A DNA stretch of 32,053 bases from Fidelibacterota bacterium (GTDB lineage: Bacteria; Fidelibacterota; Marinisomatia; SCGC-AAA003-L08; GCA-002704045). This document shows, piece after piece, positions 16,414 to 26,726 of this stretch. Made by a program: the position numbers and the translations under genes. The stretch's first letter is position 1, and each line of letters begins with the position of its first letter. The stretch is from positions 19,762-51,814 of the forward strand of contig NZTO01000013.1 in the NCBI GenBank assembly GCA_002703375.1, written 5' to 3'. The notes under the pieces are model-generated. The model searched no databases. It was not told where the DNA came from and saw nothing but the letters and a program-made list of their open reading frames with translations.

Positions 16414-17534
16414 TGAAGATTAATATTGTTGGAGTTGCACCGCCATATAGGGGAGGGATTGCACTTCATAATGCTTTTCTATTTAAATATTTATCAAAAA
16501 AACACGAAGTTATCTTCTATAATTTTCTTAGGCAGTATCCTAATCTACTTTTTCCTGGCAAAACCCAATTTACCAATAAATCATCCTTAATTATACCTTC
16601 AAAAAGAATTATTGATTCAATTAATCCATTTACTTGGCATAAAACTTCAAACCTAATTATTAATAATAATCCTGATTTAGTAATATTTAGAACTTGGAAT
16701 GTATTTTTTTGTTTAATGTTTGGCTATATAGCAAAAAAAATAAAAAAAAGATCTTCAATAAAAACATTAGTTATTTGTGATAATATATTGCCACATGAAA
16801 GAACTGTGTTTGATAAAATTTTAATGAAAAGTTTTTTGAAAAAAATGGATTTTCACATAGTGCAATCTTCAATTGTTGAACAAGAATTACTAAATTTATT
16901 ACCAAATGCAATTTATAAAAAATTATTTCATCCAATATATGATAATTTTGGATCTATACAAGATAAAGTAAAAATGAAAAAGAAAAAGTCTATCAAAACT
17001 AAATACGTAATTTTATATGCAGGTTTAGTTAGATCTTATAAAGGTTTTGATATTCTTATTCAATCAATAAAGCATATTAAAAAAAAACTTGATGACTTTT
17101 TAGTTTTAGCTATTGGTGAATCATATGAAGATCCAAAAAAATATAATTCTTTAGTTGAAAAAGAAGGTGTATCAGAATTTTTCTTTTGGGAAAATAGATA
17201 TGTACCTGATGATGAAATTAAAGAATATTTTAGTATTTGTGATGTTGTTGCATTACCGTATAAAACAGCTTCTCAAAGTGGTATAATCCCAATAGCATAC
17301 CATTTTGAAAAACCTGTAGTAGTAACTAGTGTTGGTGGTCTCCCCGAAATGGTTAAAAATAACAAAACTGGGATAGTTATTGAACCAAATAATCCAAAAG
17401 TATTAGGTGACGTAATAGCAAAAAATTTAAAGAATGATAATTTTATAAAAATGTCGAATAACGTTAAAAAATTTAAAAAACAATTTTCTTGGGAAAATTT
17501 TGTAAGAGGGATAGAATCATTAATCAAAATTTAA
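16413..17534 (+). CDS. Glycosyltransferase, GT4/group 1 family
   Basis: N-term INIVGVAPPYRGGIALH; YVILYAGLVRSYKGFDILIQSIKHI; VVALPYKTASQSGIIPIAYHFEKPVVVTSVGGLPEMV. Confidence 0.88.
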   Translation: MKINIVGVAPPYRGGIALHNAFLFKYLSKKHEVIFYNFLRQYPNLLFPGKTQFTNKSSLIIPSKRIIDSINPFTWHKTSNLIINNNPDLVIFRTWNVFFCLMFGYIAKKIKKRSSIKTLVICDNILPHERTVFDKILMKSFLKKMDFHIVQSSIVEQELLNLLPNAIYKKLFHPIYDNFGSIQDKVKMKKKKSIKTKYVILYAGLVRSYKGFDILIQSIKHIKKKLDDFLVLAIGESYEDPKKYNSLVEKEGVSEFFFWENRYVPDDEIKEYFSICDVVALPYKTASQSGIIPIAYHFEKPVVVTSVGGLPEMVKNNKTGIVIEPNNPKVLGDVIAKNLKNDNFIKMSNNVKKFKKQFSWENFVRGIESLIKI

Positions 17535-18379
17535 AATTTAAAATTAAAATTTTAATATTGAATTGGAATGGTAAAAATGATACCATCCAATGTTTAGAAT
17601 CACTAGAAAAACAATTAAATCTCAATCAATCAATTTTGCTAATTGATAATGGTTCAACTGATGGATCTGTTAGTAAAATATCAAAATTATTTCCAAATAT
17701 TGAAATTTTACAACTTAGAAACAATTTCGGCTTTTCTGGGGGTATGAATAAAGGTTTAAATCATTTAAAAAAAGATAAACCTGATTTTGTTATTTTTATG
17801 AATAATGATATTATTGCATCTGACTCTTTTTTAGAAAAATTATTAAATGGTATAAATCAATATGGTAAAAATAATATTTTAAGTCCATTAATATGCTATC
17901 ATTCAGATAAAAATAAAATTTGGTATGGTGGTGGACAAATAAAATTATGGCGTGGTAAAATTACCCATTCATATATTAGAAAAAAGATAAGTGATTTAAA
18001 TATGAAATCATATGAAATTACTGATTATGTTAGTGGATGTTGTCTTGCTATATCTTGGGATCTAATTAATAAATTAAATGGTTTTAACGAATCATTTAAT
18101 ATGTATTCAGAGGATGTAGATCTCTGTATTAGAGCAAAAAAATTGAATGCTAAATGTTATGTAGTTACAGAATCAGTAATTTGGCATAAAATATCAAAAT
18201 CTATTGGTGGTAATCTTTCATTTAAAAAAAACTTACGAAAATTACGATCTACAATAAAACTAATAAATTTACATTCTAATTTTTTTAATAAATTAACTGG
18301 AATTTTAGGTTTGGTTATAATTTCAATAATTCATTTACCAAAAATTTTAATTCATAATTCTCGTAAAAAACATGAATAA
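17489..18379 (+). CDS. Family 2 glycosyltransferase (rhamnosyltransferase-like); start uncertain (TTG 17489 or ATT 17519)
   Basis: IKILILNWNGKNDTIQCLESL, ILLIDNGSTDGSV, LRNNFGFSGGMNKGL, FMNNDIIASDSFLEKLL, MYSEDVDLCIRAK. Confidence 0.9.
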   Translation: MGKFCKRDRIINQNLKFKIKILILNWNGKNDTIQCLESLEKQLNLNQSILLIDNGSTDGSVSKISKLFPNIEILQLRNNFGFSGGMNKGLNHLKKDKPDFVIFMNNDIIASDSFLEKLLNGINQYGKNNILSPLICYHSDKNKIWYGGGQIKLWRGKITHSYIRKKISDLNMKSYEITDYVSGCCLAISWDLINKLNGFNESFNMYSEDVDLCIRAKKLNAKCYVVTESVIWHKISKSIGGNLSFKKNLRKLRSTIKLINLHSNFFNKLTGILGLVIISIIHLPKILIHNSRKKHE

Positions 18380-19286
18380 ATATATAAAACCTAATTTTTT
18401 TATTGTTGGTGCACCAAAGTGTGGAACAACTTCAATTTATTCCTATTTGAGTCAACACCCACAAGTTTTTATGTCAAAATTTAAAGAACCACATTTTTTT
18501 GGAAAAGATTTAACTAGAAAAGGCAAATTATATAACTTTAATGAAGAATCATATATCAGATTATTTAAAAATTCAAATTATTTTAAAGTAAAAGGAGAAG
18601 CATCTACATTTTATCTATATTCAAAAGAGGCTGCAAAAGAAATTCATTCCTTCAATCCTAATTCAAAAATTCTAATTTTATTAAGAGAACCCACAGAGAT
18701 GATATATTCAATGCATTCTCAATATATACACAGTCAAAATGAGGACGTTTTAGATTTTAAAAAAGCATTAAATTTAGAGCAGGATAGATTGAAAGGTTAT
18801 CATATACCTCATTTAATTGACTTAAAAGAGAAAATATTTTACAAAGATTATATAAAGAAAATGCCTAATAGAATTAAAAATTATTTTGATATTTTTGGTA
18901 GGTCAAATGTTCACATAACATTATTAGATGATCTCAAGAATGACTGTGAGCTAGAGTATAAAAAAATTATTAGATTTTTAGGAGTAGATGAGACTTTTAT
19001 TCCAAATTTTGAAATTTACAATACTAACAAAAAAGTTAAATATCTCTTTATTCAAAAAATAATTAAAATGTATGGTTTAGCTCTAGGTGATATTAGGAAA
19101 AGGTTTTGGTCAAACAAACCAATTGGTATTATGAAAAAGATAACAGAATTAAATACAATATATACAGAAAGGAATGAAATGGATTTTGATTTAAGAAAAT
19201 CATTGAAAAAAGAATTTTTGTCAATAATTGATCAAATTGAAGATATTACTTTTTTAAATTTATCTAATTGGAAAATAAATGATTGA
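18372..19286 (+). CDS. Sulfotransferase family protein
   Basis: FFIVGAPKCGTTSIYSYLSQHPQVFMSKFKEPHFFG (5'-PSB loop) and ILILLREPTEMIYSMHSQYI (3'-PB-like). Confidence 0.87.
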   Translation: MNKYIKPNFFIVGAPKCGTTSIYSYLSQHPQVFMSKFKEPHFFGKDLTRKGKLYNFNEESYIRLFKNSNYFKVKGEASTFYLYSKEAAKEIHSFNPNSKILILLREPTEMIYSMHSQYIHSQNEDVLDFKKALNLEQDRLKGYHIPHLIDLKEKIFYKDYIKKMPNRIKNYFDIFGRSNVHITLLDDLKNDCELEYKKIIRFLGVDETFIPNFEIYNTNKKVKYLFIQKIIKMYGLALGDIRKRFWSNKPIGIMKKITELNTIYTERNEMDFDLRKSLKKEFLSIIDQIEDITFLNLSNWKIND

Positions 19287-19986
19287 GGAACCTCTTATCA
19301 ATATACTCATAAGAACCTCAGGTCGTCCAGTTTATTTTAAAAAATGCATTGATAGTATAAGAAAACAGGATTATAGTAATTACCGGATTCTAATATCTTA
19401 TGATACCAAAGAAGATTTAAAATATATTAAATCAAATACTAATAGTAATGATTTTATTTTATTTTGTAAAATATCTGATTCAACTAAAGAAAATTTTCCT
19501 TACAATTTATATATAAATGATCTATACGAATTTGTAAACAGTGGTTGGATCCTTGTTCTTGATGATGATAATATGTTTATTTCAAATGAATCATTAACTA
19601 AAGTAGCGAAATTATTAAAAAAAGAAAATCAATTAGTTGTTTGGAAAGTTAAATTATTTGATAAAGTTATCCCATCTAAAAGCTTTAACAAACAACCTAC
19701 TCTTTATGACATTGATTCTTCAAACTTTATTTTTCACTCAAGTTACAAATATAAATTAGGTCAATGGGATGGCAATAAATGTGCTGATTTTAGATTGGCT
19801 TTAAAACTATATAAAAATTTAGATTCTACAATTTGGATTGATGAGTTGATCATTGCTTCACAAAGGAAACATATATATGGTGGCAAAGGAATGAGAGACG
19901 ATGCAAATTACTCGTTACCTTTTAATAAAAAGATAAGTAATAAAGTAAAAATGTTTTTTTGGAAATTAAAACAAGGAATGAAATGA
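19279..19986 (+). CDS. Glycosyltransferase, GT2-like (GT-A fold)
   Basis: INILIRTSGRPVYFKKCIDSIRKQDYSNYRILISYD; GWILVLDDDNMFI (DxD-like). Confidence 0.7.
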   Translation: MIEEPLINILIRTSGRPVYFKKCIDSIRKQDYSNYRILISYDTKEDLKYIKSNTNSNDFILFCKISDSTKENFPYNLYINDLYEFVNSGWILVLDDDNMFISNESLTKVAKLLKKENQLVVWKVKLFDKVIPSKSFNKQPTLYDIDSSNFIFHSSYKYKLGQWDGNKCADFRLALKLYKNLDSTIWIDELIIASQRKHIYGGKGMRDDANYSLPFNKKISNKVKMFFWKLKQGMK

Positions 19987-22349
19987 TAAATTCTAGTAAC
20001 AAACAATTATATTTAATTTTTAGTTTGGTAAGTTTATTAATTTTAACTTTTTTATTTAGAAAACTACTTTTTGGTAGCTATAGTTTTATTGGACCTGATT
20101 CCTTATCTCCTCAAGCAATAAAAGTAGGTATAGAATTTATCAAAAATAAAACAGGTGAATACCCATTATGGCTTCCATGGATTTTTAGTGGATTACCATC
20201 TGTTCATTCATTTCAAAATATTTCAGATTTTTATTTTCCTCATTATATTTATAAGTTTTTTAATAATTTTTTTGGTGTGCAGTTCATATGGAATTATATA
20301 GCACATTTTATTTTTGGTGGTATGGGTTGTGTATTACTGCTAAAAAGATTCAAAGTAGATAACTTTTCAGCCTTATTCGGTGGGTTAGCATTTATGCTTA
20401 CACCTTATTTGATAACAATGGTTGTACACGGTCACGGTAGTCAAATGATGACTGCTGTTTACATCCCTTGGGCAGTCTGGGCTATTCATAGACTTACATT
20501 TAATCCAAATTATCAAAATATAGGTATTTTAGCACTTATCATTGGTTTGCAACTACAAAGAGCCCATGTACAAATTGCCTACTATACTTGGATGTTAATT
20601 GGATTATATATTTTACTAATTTTATTTAACCAGATTAAATTGTTTGATGATAAAAATAAATTAATTACAATAGGAAAAACTATTATTGGCTTATTAATTG
20701 GATTGGGTTTTTCATTGTCAATTTATATACCTGCACTTGAATATACATCTTTTTCAACAAGAGCAGGTAGTGGTGGTGGAGCAGGCTTAGATTATGCAAC
20801 ACAATGGTCTTTTAGTTTATTAGAATTAGGCACATTTATTTTACCATCTTTTGTAGGTTTTGGTGGTATATCATATTGGGGTAATATGCCGTTTACGGAT
20901 TATCCTAATTATATGGGTTTAATAATATTAATTTTATCAATAATTGGTGCTTTAAAATCAAAAATATCAGAAAAAAAATTGTTTATATTAGTTATCATTT
21001 TTTCTTTTCTGTTGTCTTTAGGTAAAAACTTTTCATTATTCTATAGTTTTTTTTACAATTATTTTCCTTTTTTTAAAAAATTCAGAGTTCCTGTAATGAT
21101 TTTAATTTTATTACAATTTTCAGTTTCAATTTTGTCTGGTTTGGGGCTTAATTATATTAGGCAAACTTTAAATGATTACGAAGTTAATAGTTTTTTAAAA
21201 AAATTTCTTATAACAGCAGCCTCCACAGGATTAGTTTTTTTATTATTTGGGAAGGATATAATTTCAAAATTTTTACCTAACAACGATTTAATTAACAGAT
21301 ATGGTTTAAATGCCCAGCAAACTATTAATGAACTCAGATATTCCTTATTATACAGTGAAATAAAAATCATGTTCATTATGTTAATATTTGTATCTATTAT
21401 TATTTATCTTTACAAAAATAAAAATTATAATTGGTCTTTGGTAGCCATTAGTTTAACAGTAATATCAATTTTTGATTTATCCTATGTAAATTATAAAATA
21501 ATTGAGCCATCAGAAAAATCATATAGAAGTAGTACATTAAGTCCATCAATAACTAAAAAAAGATATTTGAATGAAGATGAGATTATAAAATTTTTGAAAA
21601 AGGACACATCAAATTTTAGAATTTTACCAACACAACCTTTAGATAAAGAAAATAGATGGTCGGCTTTTAACATTGAGAGTATCTATGGCTATCATCCAGC
21701 TAAATTAAATAATTATAACGAATTTATGAACAATGTAGGATTTTCTAATACTAATATTTTACAAATGTTAAATATAAAATATTTGATAACTTTTCAAAAA
21801 TTAGATCATGATTCATTTGAGAAAGTATTTACTGGAAAACTATTTCATAATAATAAATATAATAATGCTAATGTTTACTTATTTAAAAACTTTATTGATA
21901 GAGCTTTTTTTGTAGAAAAATTAAAATATATTGAACGTTATGACGATGCATTTAAATATTTAGAAAACAATACAAAATCTTATATTAAAGAATCCTTAAT
22001 AAGAGAGGATTTAGATTTGAAGACATATAGTGGTATTGGAATGATTAAATTTATACAATCTTATCCTAACGAAATTATAATTGAAACTAATTCAAATGAT
22101 AAACAATTTTTAGTTTTAAGTGAAATCTATTATCCTGAAGGTTGGAAAGTATTTGTTAATAATCAAGAAAGTAAAATATATGAAGTCAATGCATTATTAA
22201 GGGGTGTTGAGTTGCCTGAAGGTAAAAATATTGTAAAATTCAAATTTTCACCAAGTGATGTAAAATTGGGATCTATTTTATCTATTATAAGTACACTTAT
22301 TATTATTTTATTTCTATTTAGCTCTTTATTTAAAAAAAATGAAAAATAA
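19983..22349 (+). CDS. YfhO-like multi-TM membrane protein
   Basis: Long polytopic protein: GPDSLSPQAIKVGIEF...WLPWIFSGLPSVHSF, then C-terminal soluble part with YYPEGWKVFVNNQESKIYEVNALLRGVELPEGKNIVKFKFSPSDVKLG. Confidence 0.85.
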   Translation: MINSSNKQLYLIFSLVSLLILTFLFRKLLFGSYSFIGPDSLSPQAIKVGIEFIKNKTGEYPLWLPWIFSGLPSVHSFQNISDFYFPHYIYKFFNNFFGVQFIWNYIAHFIFGGMGCVLLLKRFKVDNFSALFGGLAFMLTPYLITMVVHGHGSQMMTAVYIPWAVWAIHRLTFNPNYQNIGILALIIGLQLQRAHVQIAYYTWMLIGLYILLILFNQIKLFDDKNKLITIGKTIIGLLIGLGFSLSIYIPALEYTSFSTRAGSGGGAGLDYATQWSFSLLELGTFILPSFVGFGGISYWGNMPFTDYPNYMGLIILILSIIGALKSKISEKKLFILVIIFSFLLSLGKNFSLFYSFFYNYFPFFKKFRVPVMILILLQFSVSILSGLGLNYIRQTLNDYEVNSFLKKFLITAASTGLVFLLFGKDIISKFLPNNDLINRYGLNAQQTINELRYSLLYSEIKIMFIMLIFVSIIIYLYKNKNYNWSLVAISLTVISIFDLSYVNYKIIEPSEKSYRSSTLSPSITKKRYLNEDEIIKFLKKDTSNFRILPTQPLDKENRWSAFNIESIYGYHPAKLNNYNEFMNNVGFSNTNILQMLNIKYLITFQKLDHDSFEKVFTGKLFHNNKYNNANVYLFKNFIDRAFFVEKLKYIERYDDAFKYLENNTKSYIKESLIREDLDLKTYSGIGMIKFIQSYPNEIIIETNSNDKQFLVLSEIYYPEGWKVFVNNQESKIYEVNALLRGVELPEGKNIVKFKFSPSDVKLGSILSIISTLIIILFLFSSLFKKNEK

Positions 22350-23490
22350 ATCATTTAAAATTAAATTAGGATTACTTTTTTTAGGTATAATTGTTTTTTT
22401 AATTATTTTTTTTATAAATAGAGAAATAATTAATAATGTTAGACAAGATGCTAAATCTCAGGTAGAAAATATCGCGCTTGCGTACTCTGAAGTTATCCAC
22501 AAGGAACAAGGAGATATCCCAAATTTTATTAGTATTTTTTTGCCAACAATTAATTTTCCATTTGTTATTACTTTTAATGGAGAATTTTATGGACATAATG
22601 ATCATCAAATTTTTAAAAATAAAAATGATAATGAATTAAATAAATTTATTCAAAAATTTATTTTAGATAATAATTCAAAATTTGACCCTCTACCTATAAT
22701 TTGGAATGATGAAATCATGGGTAAAATTCATTATGGTGATCCAAATATTATTTTACAATTGACTCTGCTGCCGTATATAGAAATTAGTTTTATAATAGTA
22801 TTTATTATCTTTGTCTTTTGGGGTTTTAAAATTATTAGAGATAGCGAGAAAAATTTGATTTGGGCTGGAATGGCACGAGAAACTGCTCATCAGCTTGGAA
22901 CACCAATATCGTCACTTTACGGATGGATGAAGCTTCTTGAAGAGAATTCTATAAAAAAAGATGAAATTTACAGTTCAATTAATGAAGATTTAAATAGACT
23001 TAGAGATATTTCTGATAGATTTTACAAAATTGGTACAAAACCTAAATTAGAAAAAATAAATATAATTTTGATGATACAAGAAATCAAAAATTATTTCACT
23101 AAACGATTATCTAAAAAAACTTTAATTAATATATGTTATAATGATGATGAAAGTTTTTTTTTAAAAGGAGATTTGATATTACTTGTTTGGGCTATAGAAA
23201 ATATAATTAAAAACGCATTGGATGCCTCAAAAATTGACCCTGTAATAAATATAAACATTTTAAAAAATGATAAATCTTTAATTATAGATTTTTGTGATAA
23301 TGGAATTGGAATAAATAAATCTAAATGGAAAAAAATATTTGAACCTGGATATACATCTAAGAAAAAGGGTTGGGGACTTGGATTAAGTTTAACTAAAAGA
23401 ATTATTGAAGATTTACACAATGGAATAATTTCTGTATTAAAATCAAATCATAAAGGAACAACATTAAGATTAGAATTTAATATAAACTAG
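22339..23490 (+). CDS. Sensor histidine kinase, membrane-bound
   Basis: Two N-terminal TM; H-box MARETAHQLGTPISSLYGWMKLLEE; N-box NIIKNALDAS; G-boxes DFCDNGIGINKSKWKKIFEPGYTSKKKGWGLGLSLTKRIIEDLHNG. Confidence 0.92.
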   Translation: MKNKSFKIKLGLLFLGIIVFLIIFFINREIINNVRQDAKSQVENIALAYSEVIHKEQGDIPNFISIFLPTINFPFVITFNGEFYGHNDHQIFKNKNDNELNKFIQKFILDNNSKFDPLPIIWNDEIMGKIHYGDPNIILQLTLLPYIEISFIIVFIIFVFWGFKIIRDSEKNLIWAGMARETAHQLGTPISSLYGWMKLLEENSIKKDEIYSSINEDLNRLRDISDRFYKIGTKPKLEKINIILMIQEIKNYFTKRLSKKTLINICYNDDESFFLKGDLILLVWAIENIIKNALDASKIDPVININILKNDKSLIIDFCDNGIGINKSKWKKIFEPGYTSKKKGWGLGLSLTKRIIEDLHNGIISVLKSNHKGTTLRLEFNIN

Positions 23491-23515
23491 GAGATTTAAA
23501 TTAAATCTCCTAGTT
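23485..23515. terminator. 31-nt perfect palindrome between convergent genes; candidate bidirectional terminator
   Basis: aactaggagatttaa-a-ttaaatctcctagtt: 15-bp perfect arms with a 1-nt centre; includes the histidine kinase TAG stop; between + strand kinase and - strand ftsZ. Confidence 0.65.
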
Positions 23516-23542
23516 ATAAAAGAACACATTTGTTAAACTTAT

Positions 23543-24733
23543 TTACATTGCATTTTTTCTATTTCTAATGAATGCTGGAACGTCAAGATCATCATCACCG
23601 AAAGATAAAATATTATTATCTTTCATCTCATTTGAATCATTTTGTTTATTAGAATCATTATCAGATTGAAATGACCTTACTGATTCATTTGATTTATTAT
23701 CAATTGATAAATTATTTAATGGTGTTTCTTTGCTGAATCTATTGTAGCTTGAATTAGACATTTCATACTCATCATTATTAATACCTGTAGCAATCACTGT
23801 AACTCTAATTTCATCATTATTATCATTATCTGTCACAAAACCACTTATTATATCTGCATCTTCTCCTGCTTCTTCTTGGATTATTGTACAAGCATCATTT
23901 AGTTCATGTATTGACATGTCTTTAGGCCCAGTTATATTTATTAATAAACCTTTTGCGCCTCTAATGTTAACATCTTGTAATAAAGGTGAATTTATGGCTT
24001 TTTGCGCAGCTAAAATTGCACGTTCTTCTCCATGTGCAATGCCAGTACCCATTATTGCATCTCCTTGATTTATCATTACTTTTTTTACATCAGCAAAATC
24101 TAAATTAATTTTTCCAGGTATATTTATTATTTCAGATATCCCTTTTGTAGCTTGATGTAAAATACTATCAGCTTGTTTGAATGACTCATCTATTGAAGTA
24201 TTTAAGTCAGTTATCGTTAATAAAACTTCATTAGGAATTACTAATAATGTATCACAATTTTTTTTGAGTTCCATTATTCCTTCTAAAGCTCTTTTTGTTC
24301 TTTTTGGGCCTTCAAAAGAAAAAGGCTTTGTTACAACTCCAACAGTTAAAGCATTACATTCTTCTCTTGCTATTTTAGCAATTACTGGAGCAGCTCCCGT
24401 ACCAGTTCCTCCACCCATTCCTGCAGTTATAAATACCATGTCAGATCCAGTAATCATTTCAATTAAGGCTTCTTTACTTTCTTCAGCAGCTTGTTTACCA
24501 GTATCTGAATTAGCACCTGCTCCTAGTCCTTTTGTTAATTCCTTTCCTATTTGTAATTGTTTTTGTGAATTGTTATCTTCAAGATCTTGAGCATCTGTAT
24601 TTATTGCTAAATATTCAACTCCTTTAATACCATCTTTGATCATTCTATTTAAGGCGTTATTACCAGCTCCGCCAACGCCGATTACTGTAATGTTAGCCTT
24701 TTGATCTTGATAATTGCTTGGTTCAAATAACAT
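23543..24733 (-). CDS. ftsZ: Cell division protein FtsZ
   Basis: ITVIGVGGAGNNALNRMI, GMGGGTGTGAAPVIA, NLDFADVKKVM; C-terminal peptide DDDLDVPAFIRNRKNAM. Confidence 0.98.
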   Translation of the reverse strand: MLFEPSNYQDQKANITVIGVGGAGNNALNRMIKDGIKGVEYLAINTDAQDLEDNNSQKQLQIGKELTKGLGAGANSDTGKQAAEESKEALIEMITGSDMVFITAGMGGGTGTGAAPVIAKIAREECNALTVGVVTKPFSFEGPKRTKRALEGIMELKKNCDTLLVIPNEVLLTITDLNTSIDESFKQADSILHQATKGISEIINIPGKINLDFADVKKVMINQGDAIMGTGIAHGEERAILAAQKAINSPLLQDVNIRGAKGLLINITGPKDMSIHELNDACTIIQEEAGEDADIISGFVTDNDNNDEIRVTVIATGINNDEYEMSNSSYNRFSKETPLNNLSIDNKSNESVRSFQSDNDSNKQNDSNEMKDNNILSFGDDDLDVPAFIRNRKNAM

Positions 24734-24753
24734 GTGTGTGTGTTCCTTTCTTT

Positions 24754-25983
24754 TTAATAAATATCTTTAAATAAATTTTTTATAGAATTAATAAAATTTT
24801 TAATAGAAAAATTGTCCTTTAATGAATCCTCTTTATGATTTTTTATAGCAAATTTGAGTAAGCCAACTACTGTTGAATATGTTGGACAATTTAAATTTGC
24901 TGAGATCCCACCCTTTAATCTTGGTTTACCAACTTTAACTGGTTGAAAAAAAATATTATTTGCTAAGTCAATGGAATTTTTAAGACGCGAAGTACCTCCA
25001 GTTAACTTTATTCCAAAAGTAAATATATCTCCTTGACCACATTTTTTTATTTCCGATTTTGCTAATAATAAAATTTCTTCCATTCTAGGTTCAATAAAAG
25101 AGGCTAACTCTTTTTGATTCAAATTTCTAAATTCATTATTATTAATATCTTTAATATTGATTAATTCATCTGGATTTGCTAGTGCCTCTTTAGCTATACC
25201 ATATTTACATTTTAATTTTTCAGCATTTTCAATAGTGGTTTGCACTCCGTGTGCTATATCTAATGTTATATTGTTACCCCCAAGTGGAATTACTCCTGTG
25301 TGTTGAACTCCCCCTTCTGCAAATACTATAACTTCTGTTGTTCCTGCACCAATATCGATAAGAGCAATTCCTAAATCTTTTTCATTTTGATCTAATACTG
25401 AATAGCTAGTTGCCAGAGGATTTAAAATAATATCATTCAGATTTATATCTGATCTTTCTATGCATGATATTATATTTTTTTCTAAAGTTTTTTCACTAGT
25501 TACTAAATGAACTTTTGTTTCCAATCGATTTCCAATCATACCTATAGGATCTTTTATCCCTGATTGATCATCAACTTTAAAATCTTGTGATAAAACATGT
25601 AAAATTCTTCTTTCAAGTGGTAGTGTAATTGTTTGAGCATGTTTTAATACTCGATTTATATCATTATGATCAATTTCTTGATTAACATTTTGAACCATAA
25701 TTACACCGGTATTATTAATACCTCTTATATGTTCTCCAGATATACCAATGACACAATCATTAATTTTTTTCCCTGATTGGTTTTCAGCATCAAGTATTGC
25801 TTTTTTTATTCCATCAACTGTATCATTAATATTAACTACTATCCCTTTTTTAATGCCTAGAGATTTAGATTCTCCTATACCTAAAATCTCAAGATTATTA
25901 TCTTCATCAAAACTGGCTGTTACAACACAGATTTTTGATGTTCCAATATCAATAGCGGTGATTATTTGTTTTCCATTTTTCAT
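24754..25983 (-). CDS. ftsA: Cell division protein FtsA
   Basis: ITAIDIGTSKICVVTA, GISGEHIRGINNTGV, IALIDIGAGTTEVIVFAEGGVQHTGVIPLGGNNITLDIA. Confidence 0.96.
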   Translation of the reverse strand: MKNGKQIITAIDIGTSKICVVTASFDEDNNLEILGIGESKSLGIKKGIVVNINDTVDGIKKAILDAENQSGKKINDCVIGISGEHIRGINNTGVIMVQNVNQEIDHNDINRVLKHAQTITLPLERRILHVLSQDFKVDDQSGIKDPIGMIGNRLETKVHLVTSEKTLEKNIISCIERSDINLNDIILNPLATSYSVLDQNEKDLGIALIDIGAGTTEVIVFAEGGVQHTGVIPLGGNNITLDIAHGVQTTIENAEKLKCKYGIAKEALANPDELINIKDINNNEFRNLNQKELASFIEPRMEEILLLAKSEIKKCGQGDIFTFGIKLTGGTSRLKNSIDLANNIFFQPVKVGKPRLKGGISANLNCPTYSTVVGLLKFAIKNHKEDSLKDNFSIKNFINSIKNLFKDIY

Positions 25984-26726
25984 AATAATTTATTTTTATT
26001 TTCTTTAACAATTATTTGATTTGGTATTGTCATATCTATATAAAAATAACTTTCAAGAGTTCTTTGTTTTTTTACTGTATCTTCAAAAATTGCTAAAGTT
26101 TGTAATTGCTTCAAAGTAACATTTTTAGAAAAATAAACTTTTGTTTCATTTTTATACAATAATTCATATTTATTAGGATGAACTGTTACATAGGATATAT
26201 TTTTATAAAAATTTGAAAAATTTAACTTTGAATATTTAATGACATTTATAATTTCATTATAATTTTTTAATAAAGATATTGAGTCAGTTTCATTACTAGC
26301 AATTTTGAGTTCAGGAATTCTATATGATTTCTTAATACGATCATTAACTGGAAGGAATGTTTTATTAGTATCAATTAAAAAATTATTATTTATTGATTTA
26401 AAGTATAAAAGAGGCTCATTCTCAATAATTTCTACAATAATAGTATTAGGAAAAATCCGACTAACTTTAGAGGATTGTATTAATGATAAATCATTAATGT
26501 TATTTTGTATTTTTTTTAAATTGATTTTTAGTAGTGAACTTGAATAATCAAGTTTGGATGTTATTTCATCTTTATAATAGAATTGATTTCCTATGATTAT
26601 ATTTTTAGAATTATGTAATAAATAAAGTTCATCATTATATAAAAAACTAATTGCTATTAAACTTGGGATGAAAAAAATTCCAGCTAAATTAAGAATGGTA
26701 TTTATTATGTTATTAATTCTTATCAT
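25980..26726 (-). CDS. ftsQ: Cell division protein FtsQ/DivIB-like
   Basis: Single N-terminal TM; POTRA-like LKINLKKIQNNINDLSLIQSSKVSRIFPNTIIVEIIENEPLLYF; position between murB and ftsA. Confidence 0.8.
   Translation of the reverse strand: MIRINNIINTILNLAGIFFIPSLIAISFLYNDELYLLHNSKNIIIGNQFYYKDEITSKLDYSSSLLKINLKKIQNNINDLSLIQSSKVSRIFPNTIIVEIIENEPLLYFKSINNNFLIDTNKTFLPVNDRIKKSYRIPELKIASNETDSISLLKNYNEIINVIKYSKLNFSNFYKNISYVTVHPNKYELLYKNETKVYFSKNVTLKQLQTLAIFEDTVKKQRTLESYFYIDMTIPNQIIVKENKNKLL

Noticed and set aside
23136-23420. 94-aa - strand ORF opposite the histidine kinase
   Set aside because: Antisense to conserved HATPase motifs; likely spurious.
24177-24590. 137-aa + strand ORF opposite ftsZ
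   Set aside because: Antisense shadow ORF fully inside a confident ftsZ gene; low-complexity Pro/Ser/Ala translation is typical of reverse-complement coding sequence.
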